A stretch of 64,000 nt of DNA from Heliocidaris tuberculata (Eukaryota; Echinodermata; Echinoidea; Camarodonta; Echinometridae). The stretch lies in contig CM046847.1 in the NCBI GenBank assembly GCA_025618425.1, positions 16,513,766-16,577,765 of the forward strand, given 5' to 3'. The notes under the pieces are model-generated. The model was not told where the DNA came from and did no database searches. It saw nothing but the letters and a program-made list of their open reading frames with translations. Every line of letters begins with the position of its first letter. Within the stretch, counting starts at the first letter, position 1. A program made the position numbers and the translations under genes. Positions 47,624 through 58,619 of the stretch are shown one piece after another.

Positions 47624-48781
47624 TTGTTGAAATTGAGGAAAAGAAAACTTTATCATTCTCGACAGGGTTTAAAAATCCGATCTAGGGCTGAATATTTTGA
47701 GGAAGGCGAAAAGAAAACACAATATTTTGAACAGTTATTAAAGTCCAATAAAAGGAAAAGAGTTATAAAGGTATTATATAATCAAGATGAAGAGATAATA
47801 AAAGACCGTAAGGAAATATTAAAGATTATGAAATCCTATTATGAAAAGTTGTATTCAAATAATGAGGCAATCAGTGATCAAAATGATCTATTTCTTAATG
47901 ATATTCCAACATTAAGCAAAGAAAATCGAGAGTTTTGTGAAGGAAAAGTAACTAGAAATGATTGTTTCAGTGTTTTAAAAGAAATAAAATTCACGGTTTC
48001 ACGGTAGAATTTTATTATACTTTTTGGTCAGTTTTGGGAGAAACCTTTTGGGAGGTAATGAATGAAGCATATGTTAGGGGTAATTTGTCAACATCGCAAA
48101 AGCAAGGTGTATAATTACATTATTGGAAAAAGAGGGAAAGAATGGATTTGCGCCACTGAGTAGGTTAGTATATCAAAGATAGGAATATAGGAGAAGCTGT
48201 AAGACTAGTTGATGATGTTATTTCATTCGTTTGATCAGAATATTGGATTTTTAATCACAGTGGACTTTGAAAAGGCATTTGACTCGGTTTCTCATGATTT
48301 TCTATTTGATATCCTAGAATTATTTAAATTTGGTCATACGTTTCGTTCATGGGTCAAGGTGCTTAACACAGATATTACTAGTTGTATGAATGGGGATATT
48401 CCACAGGAGTAAGCGATCGAGGAGTATATAAGACAGGGAGATCGGCCATTGACGCCATTCATTCATTCATTCATAATGGTATTTATTTTTAAAATGATCA
48501 TGCATCGCAACAATCGTTGAATTGTGCACAATTTACAATGAATAAACAAACATCACAGAAAATGTACTCGAAGGAGAAATAATTTACATGATTGGTAATC
48601 AAAAATAAACAGTACATATAGGTCTAAAATATGTTGAAACAAAAACAAAAAAATAAAATTAAATTACAAACTTAATTAAACATTATTATTAACATAGATA
48701 ATAGTTACAAATAAACATGACGTGAACGAAGCAAGGTACAGACCGAGTGCCTACACTGTTTGTGTGGGTGTTGGGGGGGGG

Positions 48782-48821
<40 letters not shown>

Positions 48822-50572
48822 ATACTTGTTTCTATTAGCTATGGAAACTTTAGCTCTGGAAATAAGGAAAGATAATGCCGTAAAGGGAGTTCAATTTGAA
48901 AAAAAAATGAAATAAAACAAATTTTGTATGCAGATGATATTTCCCTTTTTATGAAAGATACGAATTCAATTAATAGGCTACAATATCTTTTTGAAGAATT
49001 CAGGAAAGTCACCGGTCTTAAAATCAATAAAGGAAAAACAAACTTTTGGTGGATGGGCAAGGATAGTGATAGACCTCATATACCTTTGTTTGGAAACCTA
49101 GTTCAGCAAGTTAAAATATTGGGTATTCATTTTTCTGTAGATGTTAGAATAAAAGAAGATTTGAATTACAAAGAGATACTTAGTAAAATAAAGAGGCTAT
49201 TAGCATGGTGGAAAGAGAGGGATTTAACACTTATGAGTAACATACACTTGTTAAAAACATAAGCACTGTCAAGGTTAAACTATGTCTCATCTCTTATAGC
49301 AGTCCCTCAGTGGTTGCTTAATGAGGTGGAAAAAATAACTTTTGAATTTTTATGGGCAGGAAAAGACCGTATAAAAAGGAAAGTAATGTATCAGGACTAA
49401 GCTTACGGGGGGTTGAGAAGGATGACTTTTAGACTCTTTGTTAAGACACAACGTATAATGTGGTTAAAATATTTATTATATGAAGAAAAGAATGCTGGAT
49501 GGAAACTGTACTGATTAATGTTTTCGAACCCTAGGGGGAGATTTTTGTTTTTATGTAACTATGATACGTCCAAATTAACAGTGAAAATACCTCCATTTTA
49601 TTTAGAAATGCTGAAGGCTTGGCAGGATATGGGAAAATTCAGATACTCTGAAAATGAAGTGAATCCTAGTGATATTTTGATAACAGAAATATATATGTAT
49701 GAAAGGTAAAATGATTGTTGATAAAGATTTATTTGATAAAGGCATATATCATGTAAACCATATTTTTGATAATGGTCATTTGAAACCTGTGGCCCATTTC
49801 CAAAATATTGGGTTAAACGCGAATCAATTACTTCAGATTATCGAAATTGCACATGTTATACCCACTAGTTGGAAGAACGCCACCCCTCTGTTAAATTTCA
49901 GCAAGTTTATTTGTTTGATTTTGATATGAACCTAAACATTTCTGGTCAGATAACAATGTTTCAGGCTACAAAATCCAAGAAAATGTATGACTGTTTTGTC
50001 AAAGATTTACGTGAATCATATAACTTGCAAGTAAAGGATTGTAGTAGCATATTTGACTTAACAGATAAAGAAATAAGTGATCTTTTCGTAACAGCAAGAT
50101 GCACAACACTTATCAGAAAACAGAGACAATTTCAGTTCATGCAATTACACGGAGTCATATACACAAAAGTACAGCTAATGAAGTTTGGTTTTGTTGAGGA
50201 TGATTTTTGTTCATTCTGCAAAAAGGACAAAGACACTTATTTTCCAATTGTGTGTGGAGGTCAAAGAGTTATGGCAATTTACTATTGAACACTTTGATTT
50301 AGTTGAATTAAGGGATATGAAGTGGCGAGATATATTTTTAGGATTATCGGGCAACTCAAATAGAATTAAATGTGAATACCATCCTAATTTGGGTGAAATA
50401 TACAATTTTTAAATCAAGGGCAGAAGGTCATTTACCTTCCGGTATTAAGATACAGAAAATTATTACGGATTTTATAGAGGAAGAAAAGGAATTAGCTACG
50501 AAAACGGGTAGGTTGTCAGTACACCTACAAAAATGGGAAGAACTAAAGGTAAATATGATTGTGAACGGGTAA
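47624..50572 (+). pseudogene. L1-Tx1-like LINE polymerase, broken
   Basis: A dead ORF2 spread over three frames. Order: AEYFEEGEKKTQYFEQLLKS linker (47624-48007); FLITVDFEKAFDSVSHDFLF RT core with the first catalytic Asp (48209-48412); YADDISLFMKD with the catalytic Asp pair (48924 on); LGIHFSVDVRIKEDLNYKEI thumb; RIMWLKYLLY, YLEMLKAWQDMGKFRY and GIYHVNHIFDNGHLKPV in the C-terminal region, then a CSFCKKDKDTYF segment (about 50210) like the C-terminal zinc knuckle of L1/Tx1 types, ending VHLQKWEELK. There are several stops, frameshifts and a deletion before the first RT core motif (about 48150). The 3' untranslated part runs to about 51110 with AATAAA at about 51094. Confidence 0.9.
48457..48835 (-). 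mobile_element. Retroposon 3' end inserted in the LINE's RT
   Basis: The LINE frame breaks after IRQGDRPLTPF (about 48460) and resumes at LFLLAMETLALEIRKD (about 48830). Read on the minus strand the insert ends AAAATAAATACCATTATGAA and then (TGAA)n, a retroposon-style tail. Its upstream end is a G-run and a (TA)n microsatellite (48784-48818). This is a third level of nesting: retroposon in LINE in TIR transposon. Confidence 0.7.
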
Positions 50573-50579
50573 CCTTACT

Positions 50580-50705
50580 GTAATTGTGTTGGGTATATGT
50601 GTGTGCGTTTGTGGGTGTGTGTGTATGAGAGAGAGAGAGAGAGGAGGATGTGTGTGTGTGTGTGGGGGGGGGGGGCTTAGATGATGTTTTTTGGGGGAGG
50701 GGTAT
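50580..50705. repeat. (TG)n/(GA)n/(G)n microsatellite
   Basis: TGTGTGTG, GAGAGAGAGAGAGAG and G-runs in the LINE 3' untranslated region. Confidence 0.85.
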
Positions 50706-51380
50706 AATTTGTTTTTATTGATTTCTTTGTAGGCCTATAATCATGTAGGCCTAATTTAGGATAATTTTATTTCTTTAGTATGATTGATAACCTATGAATT
50801 GTATCGTTTTTGTATGAAGTCAGTCTGTATAAGTGAGTTCCATTTTGTAATGAAGAATTATTTATATTATTTATACATGCGTACATGTATATACATGTGT
50901 ATTGTTTCCCTTCTTCATGGGGGGGGGAGCTATTTTATGAAAATATTTCATTCAATGTTTTCTTTAAATTTTGGAATTTCAGTTATTCATTTATAGAAAA
51001 TGTTACATGACAATGTGTTTTATTTGTCATATGCATTTACTTTCATTGAAATGTTGAATTATGATTTATGTATAATTTATTGAGTGGAATCAAATAAAGA
51101 TCATGGGGGGAAAGTGTACTGTACCCACTGTATATTATGCACCTGTAGTTGTGCACAAAAAGACGTGGGGCCCTGTAATGTTTTTTGGATGGCATGGGCT
51201 CCTTTCGTATTGTGTAGCTCGATATATGAGTGGTTGAAAGTTACGGATCTCGTGAGTTCTGAACAATGGAGTTGAAGAAGTTCTTGCAAAATGGCTCAAG
51301 CAAAAAGATGGTGCATGATATGTGACATTGTATACATACTTGCAAATCATACATGCGGATGATCAATTCAACCAAGACAA

Positions 51381-51784
51381 TCAGAACTGGGCAAGTAGAA
51401 ACTCTGAGTGATTTGGTTGGAGAAAACGTGTCGCATAACCCATCCGACTTTTTATGCCAAAAATGTGAAACAAAAGTAAACAATGTGACCAAATTCTATC
51501 TAGCTTATCTTTGATTAGGGCTTTCAGTGGCATGACAACAATGAAAAAAATTTTCACTGCATCTTTGCCTTTGACGTTGTTTATGTAATTTCTACATAGT
51601 GCTGCTCCTTGAAAGACGACACTTTTTCCATAACCAGTTGGCAAACCCAAGATACATCGTGACCTCGTAAGAAAGATTCCAGTGCTTTCTTCTGCGGCGG
51701 CTTCAACTTCGTGATCCCCAAATTCTTTTACGTATAAGAGATTGAATCTCTAACAGAAGAATTTGCACTAGCTGTTGCCATCAT
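51381..51784 (-). pseudogene. RecQ-like DNA helicase N-terminal fragment
   Basis: The minus-strand reading starts MMATASANSSVRDSISYT, meets a stop, then continues NLGITKLKPPQKKALESFLR and GHDV. After a one-base shift it reads LGLPTGYGKSVVFQGAALCR. LKPPQ...LESFLRGHDV is the RecQ-type Gln motif, LPTGYGKS is Walker A (motif I), and IVVMPLKALIKDKLDRI is motif Ia. Motifs II-VI are missing; past about 51500 the frame no longer looks like a helicase and may be an intron. Host genes do encode RecQ helicases, but the position inside a TIR element, near its right end and pointing inward, suggests it is transposon cargo. Confidence 0.78.
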
Positions 51785-52330
51785 TCATAGGAAGGAAAAA
51801 TCCAAACCACACTGAAAAAGAAAAATCCCTAATCGGAAATCAGAACAAGATATAGATCGAGACGAAGGGGAAAAAAGTGGGCCCATCGAGCGTATCGTAT
51901 AGCGTATAGTCAGCGCATTCATGCAGCTTTTTCGTTGAGCAAAACAATAAACCCACGTGATGCGTTTTTGATAGTATGAATCTACATACCGTAAGGGTGA
52001 AATCGAGAAGTAGAATTATATTATTCTTATACTGTTGTGGACCAAAAATATTTCCGTTTTTTAAAGGACAGTGGTACTACACAATTATTGGTATTAATCA
52101 CTGATAATATTCATTACACTGATACTACTTAAATAATTCGCACTTTCTAGGTTAGGAATTAAAGATTATTACAAAACTCGCAATCGATTCAATGATTCTG
52201 AAATCAGTTGATACGCTCGATCGCACTCCGGTGACTGACGTAGTCTGCATCCAATGAGAAGCGTTGTTTTGTGAGTGTAGGCGGGGCTCTCTTAATTGCG
52301 TTCCCTGAGAATCTTCAGGGGAAAGTCATT

Positions 52331-52491
52331 AGGACTACTGGAAAATCCTGGACGTTTTTTTCGGGGAAGGTGAATTTGTGGGGAGAGTGAATCAGTGGAC
52401 TTCGCACCGTTCTACGTTGAGTGCATGCACACGGGATTGTAGCTTCATGGTTTTACGGACAAAATAGTTAAAAACGTCCAGAACTAGACTA
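52331..52491 (-). repeat. Right terminal inverted repeat of the 5.27-kb element
   Basis: Inverse copy of 47221-47381, ending CCAGAACTAGACTA next to the second GCCCGACAC. Confidence 0.9.
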
Positions 52492-52509
52492 GCCCGACAC
52501 ATGCGGCGG

Positions 52510-52774
52510 CGCAGTCCACAGTTCTCCGGTATACGAATGCAAGCATCATGAACTTCACATCGCGCGTGAAGGCAAAACACGTACAGTACATACATGTATA
52601 TGATGGTACATTGTTTTCAAGATTTGGTTGCAAGAGAGCTAGACTCCGCGCGCGCTCGCAGCTGTTTAGCTAGATGTTACCAGCCGTTTAAAACCATTGA
52701 CATAATGATTGCCGATAAAATAGTGGGAAAAGCACACAGGAAAAAAAGCAGAAATTTAAATCGGCAAGAATAAT
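52510..52774. other. Short intergenic stretch
   Basis: Nothing recognised between the TIR transposon and the next element. A CGCGCGCGCTCG patch lies near 52647. Confidence 0.4.
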
Positions 52775-54342
52775 AAACAAGCGCATAAGCGATATTGTGT
52801 CTCGCCCACTCGCCCACTGGCACCATAACATGCAGGTCCCCTTAGTGTATACATCTACAACCCAAGTTTGGTTGAAAAGTGAGTGACGGTTCCAAAGTTG
52901 TCTGTCATAAGAGAGTCTTGCAGGTAAACTTTATCATATGACCTCAAATGACCTTTGACCTTATCACATGACCTCCGACGGCACCATAACATGCAGGTCC
53001 CCTTAGTGCATCTACAACCCAAGTTTGGTTGAAAAGTGAGTGACGGTTCCAAAGTTATCTGTCATAAGAGAGTCTTGCAGGTAAACTTTAATGTTTGACC
53101 TGAAATGACCTTTGACCTTACCATGTGACCTCTGAAGGCACCATAGCATGAATGTATCCCAAGAGCATCTACCACCCAAGTTTGATTGCCATTGCAGCAA
53201 CATGTGCAGAGTTATGTGTCATAAGAGTCTTGCAGGTAAACTTTAACATATGACCTCAAATGAGCTTTGACCTTATCACGTGACCTCCAACGGCACCATA
53301 ACATGCAGGTCCCCTTAATGCACCTACAACCCAAGTTTGGTTGAAAAGTGACGGTTCCAAAGTTATCTGTCATAAGAGATTCTTGCAGGTAAACTTCAAC
53401 ATATGACCTCAAATGACCTTTGACTTTATCACGTGACCTCTGATAGCACCATAACATGAATGTATCCCAAGTGCATCTACATCCCAAGTGCATCTACATC
53501 CCAAGTGCATCTACATCCCAAGTTTGGTTGAAAAGTGAGTGACGGTTCCAAAGCTATCTGTCATAAGAGTCTTGCAGGTAAACTTTAACATTTGACCTGA
53601 AATGACCTTTGACATTACCATGTGACCTCCGAAGGCACCATAACTTGAATGTACCCCAAGTGCACTTATCACCCAAGTTTGGTTGCCATTGCATCAACAT
53701 GTGCAGAGTTATGTGTCATAAGAGAGTCTTGCAGGTAAACTTTAACATATGACCTCAAATGAGCTTTGACCTTATCACGTGACCTCCAACGGCACCATAA
53801 CATGCAGGTCCCTTTAATGCACCTACAACCCAAGTTTGGTTGAAAAGTGACGGTTCCAAAGTTATCTGTCATAAGAGATTCTTGCAGGTAAACTTCAACA
53901 TATGACCTCAAATGAGCTTTGACCTTATCAGTTATCACGTGACCTCCATAACATGAAGGTAGCCCCAATACATCTATGACCCAAGTTAGGTTGTAATCCA
54001 AGCAACTGATGTGAAGTTATTTGTCAAAAGAGAGTCTTGCAGGTAAACTTTAACATATGAAAAGAGAGTCTTGCAGGTACTCTTTAATATATGACCTCAA
54101 ATGACCTTTGACGTCATCATGTGACCTCCAACAACACCATAACATGAAGATACCCCTAGTGCTTCTATCACCCAAGTTTGGTTGCCATTGCAGCAACAGT
54201 TGCCAAGTTATGCGTCCTAAGAGAGTCTTGCAGGTAAACTTTAACATTTATGACGGACGACGGACGACGGACGGAAGACGGACAAGGGACGGACGCCATT
54301 TGGATCCCTTAGTCTCGCCTTCATCTCCGGTGGGCGAGACAA
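52775..54342. mobile_element. Tandem-repeat element with DR1 and E-box words, copy 2
   Basis: Same family as 31430-32612: begins AACAAGCGCATAAGCGATAT, ends CTCCGGTGGGCGAGACA. GTCTCGCCCAC at 52799 and GTGGGCGAGAC near 54340 are inverted, and the last 30 bases also form a GTCTCGCC/GGCGAGAC hairpin. About nine units are present. Units differ in TGACCTTTGACC versus TGAGCTTTGACC, and a 17-18 bp word (GTGCATCTACATCCCAA) is triplicated near 53470-53520. Open frames are repeat artefacts. Confidence 0.87.
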
Positions 54343-54674
54343 AAAAGCAGATTTCCACTAAAAAGCGGAGGTCTCACTGATCTGTTCATGAGTACCCGGT
54401 AGGATGTGAAGGTTAGTGTGATTGGATTAGCATACATGTGCTCGCCTGTAGAGAGGTGACTAACTCCCCAGGGAGTGAAGATGGTGCACTGTAGTGTGTG
54501 GAATAGTACTTGAATCCAGTGACCAGGGTAGTAGTATACAAATATTGACTGCTCATGAGGATGATGGTGGAAATTATCACTCCGAAGGTGGTGTTCATAC
54601 CGGCCCTTCTATCACGAGGTTATATTATAACCTTGTACATTGGATGACTGCTCTACACTGAGGACTGTACTTGC

Positions 54675-54730
54675 ACAGGAAGAAGAAGAGGAAGAGGAAG
54701 AGGAAGAGGAAGAAGAAGAAGAAGAGGAAA
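54675..54730. repeat. (GAAGAG)n purine microsatellite
   Basis: A GAAGAAGAGGAAGAGGAAGA-type run of about 55 bp. Confidence 0.9.
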
Positions 54731-54765
54731 ACATCAAATGTTGAAAAAAAAAGTAGTCTCCCATA

Positions 54766-55336
54766 AAGGCCAAGTCCACACTAATATCAAGTTGATTTGA
54801 GTAAATAGAGTAAAATTAAACAAGTGTAACAGTGAAAAAAGTTTTGAAATCGGATGTAAAATAAGAAGGTTACAGCATTTTGAAGTTTTGCATTATTTCA
54901 TGAAACAGTGATATATATGCATAACATGGGTGGTATGCAAATGAGTGAACCAATGATGTCCTACACTCACTTTGCCTTATGCGATGTGATAATAAAGAAT
55001 CTCTCCCTTGTATCAAAATAAGTTACAATAATGATGATTTTACATGTTCCATAAGGAGTCAAACCATGTTTTACATTATTGAAGCAAAAAATTGAAATAT
55101 ATGATATTTCATATAATAAAATACATAAGGAAAAGTGAGTGTGTGACATCATCGGCTCACTCATTTGCATACCACCCATGTTATGCATATCACTGTTTCA
55201 AGAAATAATGCAATGCTTCAAAATGCCGTAACTTTCTTATTTTACATCCGATTTCAAATTTTTTTTTCACTGCTACACTTGTTTAATTTTACTCTATTAA
55301 TTCAAATCAACTTGATATTAGTGTGGACTTGGCCTT
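54766..55336. mobile_element. 571-bp fold-back MITE
   Basis: Arms of about 200 bp: AAGGCCAAGTCCACACTAAT at the left, complement at the right, with TTTGCATACCACCCATGTTA-type words mirrored inside. TA flanks both sides (54764-54765 and 55337-55338); ATAA/TTAA is the alternative reading. The ends resemble the fold-back at 315-855. Confidence 0.83.
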
Positions 55337-55589
55337 TAAGACCACTCACACTTATGCGAGGTTATTTATAATAACCCTGCACAACGGACGTGCTGTATTT
55401 GGTGATTTTACAGTGCCCCCATTTCAGAGTCCTGTTAGGCCGTCTTCTTTGTATTTAAAAAAATTATTTAAAAAAAATTTACACTGGTATACTGGCAAGC
55501 AACAAAAATTTGAAGAAAAAAAGATATTGATAAAAGGGGGAAAAAACTCACTGGTTTTCCATCTTACCTTCAGACAGCTTCAGCAGCAG

Positions 55590-55775
55590 TCTTCATAATA
55601 ATAATAATGAACAATTCTTATTAAGCGCTTATCACCACAGGGTTCTCTATGCACTGAAAAGAAAATAATAGAGGTACATGTAAAGCCAGGGTAATAATTG
55701 TGGAGCGCCAGGAGTGTCAAGTCAAGTCTGACAGACATGCGCGCTATACAAGAACCCACTATTATTATTATTATC
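55590..55775. repeat. Two retroposon tails in opposite orientation
   Basis: The left part reads, on the minus strand, GATAAGCGCTTAATAAGAA into (ATT)n at 55592-55606. The right part reads GCGCGCTATACAAGAACCCA into (ATT)n at 55757-55775. Both are typical LINE/SINE 3' ends here. Confidence 0.6.
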
Positions 55776-55779
55776 CCTA

Positions 55780-56300
55780 AGTCACATTGAGTGGCTCCAC
55801 CGGGAGTTGGTTATGGTAACACAAGCTCTAGTTCGTAACATTGATCATTTTCAAGCAGTTCTTCAAGCAGACAAGAGCATATTTCAACCAAAAAAAAAAC
55901 GCATGCTGGAACTTAGAGAAAACAGACGATTGATACGAACTTACAGACTAATATGCATCAAACATTATCCAGTGAACATTGAACTATGTTGGGACCGATG
56001 CCTGGACACATGAAGCATGTTGCATGATATTACATGATTTTGCATGAAAAGACAGAACATACATGCCATGTTTTCTTTCATTGTATATTATATTCTATGT
56101 GTAGTTAACAAAGTTAACAAAGTTCAACAAAGTTATTTGGAAGGTAAACCATTTAGCGGAAAGTATTATCAACCAAGTAAGTTTGTTGTCATGTTTACAA
56201 AGTTGTTTCTCAAAATGAAAACAATGGTTTTGACCACAAAAAAAAGAAGAAGAAGAGAACAGGAAAAGCAAAGTACAGGAATTGCTTTGTGAAAAAGTAT
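55780..56300 (+). other. Two adjacent unrecognised frames
   Basis: From 55780 a frame reads SLSHIEWLHRELVMVTQALV and continues to a stop at 56013. A second from 56044 ends in a KKRRRREQEK basic run at about 56275. Neither matches a family I know; no convincing splice sites were seen. They could be old transposon coding remnants. Confidence 0.25.
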
Positions 56301-57790
56301 TTCCACATACATACGTATCTTATTTGTTTAGAGTTGAAAGGTGTTATAACAAAACAGACAAAAACAACAACAAAGAGTTGATTTGTTTTGAAACATGTTT
56401 AGTTCAGTTATTGGAATACAGTTGAAGAAAAAAGAACTAAAGAAATATCATGAGAAGTCTTATTAGACTATATTGGTAAAATAAACATTTTCCAAGGGTA
56501 AAGTTTAATTCTGGAAAAGGACACTCACACTAATGCGAGGTTTATTGGTGAAAAGGAGGGATGTCATGATCACATGATAATGAATATATGAATATGACCT
56601 ATATGCAAATGTGAGCCATTGACCTTATGAGGTTAGATCGCATTAGACAGAAAGACCTGTCTGTTTGGAGTTTTAACATTTTTTGACTTTTGAGGTTCTC
56701 CTCCAAGACAGACGGAAGCCTCCCATAGGCACCGTAGTCGAGTAGGCATCGAGTGAGCTTAATCGCTGTCCCTATGGATGTACAGGTGAGGTGCCTCACC
56801 CCAACCCGTAATTTGAAATACAAAGTCGTCAATGAAAAAAAAATACACGGAATGTAATGATCATTATATACTTAATATCATGCACCCACCTGATTTTTGA
56901 AATAATCCAAGATTTACAGGAAATTAACCCCGTTTTGCCATGTTGTCAATGGGGTTATCGCAAGTGAGTCGAGGCGAATGGAATACTAGTATAGTATGAA
57001 CGCAAGCGCCCGCGTACGCGTACATGTACGTAGGTCCCAGCTCAGCAGTGGAGCTCTACACTCAAATGCAGTCAAAGCTGATAAATTTGTTGCTTCACCA
57101 TATTTCGGTAAAAATATCACAAATACTACATTAAGATAATCTCACAAACCTTACTAATACTGCAATAAAATTTAATAAACTTGTGTGAAGGGGGATGAAT
57201 TTTACGATTTGAATATTTTCCGATGAAAAAAAAGCGAGAAAATTATATCGAGAACGATCGCAAAGGATCTTTTCTCCCATGTTGAAGCACTACTGCGCGT
57301 GCACAATGGTGATTGGCACTCCGATTTTCGAGAGACCAGCACTGAGAAAAGATCGTTTGTGACATTCTATCACATTTTTTTGCCAAAGAAATATTGAAAA
57401 CGTAGAAATCATCAACCCTATAGCAAGTTTCTTTTATTTTCATGTAAGTATGATCAGAGTTGGTGATTTTATGTGATGTGGTATTTGTGATATTTTCATC
57501 GAACTTTGGCCAAAGCAAAAGTAATGCACATGATTGTGTAGCTCCTCCGCGACGAGCCAAATATTTGTAGCACCATAGGGAAACACATAGCGATGGACCC
57601 CAACAGCATGGCTGGCAGGGCAGACTTCGGTCTATGTAGGAGAAGGATTCCGTGAAGCCAGACGTAGTCTTAGCGGAGCATATCCCAGAACGAAATAGAC
57701 TGATTTTTTTGTCTAAGATCGCATGTGCGCGATGTACAGGCAGTCGCGAGGTGATACCCAGTGCGGGGGAATAAACACCATAGCCGGAAC
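56301..57790. other. Intergenic DNA, no gene recognised
   Basis: CACTCACACTAATGCGAGGT near 56522 also occurs in similar form near 55343, marking a minor dispersed repeat. A CpG-richer stretch lies at 56990-57040. The 105-residue minus frame at 57243-57560 has no family motif. Confidence 0.4.
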
Positions 57791-57797
57791 TTGATCA

Positions 57798-58262
57798 CAG
57801 TTAACCTAGACCGAAAATTCTGTCTCTCGTTTGTTAGCTCTTCACTGAGAGACAGAAACGGTCGTATCACTCTGCTGTGCAAACCGACTACACGCCGATG
57901 TGTAGTTGGAAAAATCGCAATAATTCGATTTTTCCTCATATATATATCTAGATCTACATATTATTATTGAATTGGTTAGGCCTAGGCTCACATAAGTGTG
58001 AGTGGCCTAGGCTCTACTATTTAAGGAATCGGTTCAACTTACCAATTTGACTGAATAATTTGTTTAAAGCTCCTTTTTCAGGTAATCCAGGGTCCAGGAT
58101 ATTCTCCGTTTGAAAATCTTGCAGCCGCATTCAAACTGTTATTAGTGTGTAAGTCAATGTGTATTCGGTTTGCACAGCACAGCAATGTGATACGACCGTT
58201 TCTGTCTATAGCTGAAGAGCTAACGAATGAGAGAGACAGAATTTTCGGTCTACAGTTAACCT
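57798..58262. mobile_element. Inverted-repeat element, arms about 95-100 bp
   Basis: CAGTTAACCTAGACCGAAAA, TCTGTCTCTCGTT, CAGAAACGGTCGTATCAC and GCTGTGCAAACCG at 57798-57893 recur in inverse order at 58164-58262. About 270 bp lies between the arms. Confidence 0.75.
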
Positions 58263-58266
58263 AACC

Positions 58267-58611
58267 CCAGGGAGCTCCAGGTACAACTAACAAAAATCTT
58301 CCTCGAACATGGCATCAGTTTGGTCGGTCACATCGCTTAATTTCGGTAGGTAAGATGAAAATTTGTACTTACATTTCAAGAGAATTATTGTAACTATCCA
58401 GCAGGCACTCTGATGTCACGATGTGACGATTATTTCGATGAAAAAAAGGAATTTCCTCAAAGTGCCTGCTAGATAGCTACAGTAATTCTCTTGAAATGTA
58501 AGTACAAATTTTCATCTTACCTGCCGAAATTAAGCGATGCGACCGACCAAACTAATGGGCGAGGAAGATTTTGGTTAGTTGTACCTGGAGCTACACGTTG
58601 GAGCTCCCTGG
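58267..58611. mobile_element. 345-bp palindromic MITE
   Basis: Ends CCAGGGAGCTCC and complement; AGGTACAACTAAC, CGAAATTAAGCGATG and AGTACAAATTTTCATCTTAC-type words are mirrored, with only a short spacer in the middle (about 58420-58450). It abuts the element ending at 58262, and CAGTTAACC follows again at 58617. Confidence 0.82.
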
Positions 58612-58619
58612 AGTTACAG

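Larger units (their letters stand above)
47221..52491. mobile_element. 5.27-kb TIR transposon with 9-bp target duplication
   Basis: The ends are 161-bp inverted repeats (47221-47381 and 52331-52491), starting TAGTCTAGTTCTGGACG and about 90% identical. The 9 bases GCCCGACAC lie immediately outside each end (47212-47220 and 52492-52500), a perfect target duplication. Inside, from left to right, are a spacer with a GT microsatellite, an L1-Tx1-like LINE (about 47624-51110), and a minus-strand RecQ-helicase-like fragment (51381-51784). A 9-bp duplication with long ends fits Mutator-like families, but no transposase was recognised, so the superfamily is open. Confidence 0.88.
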
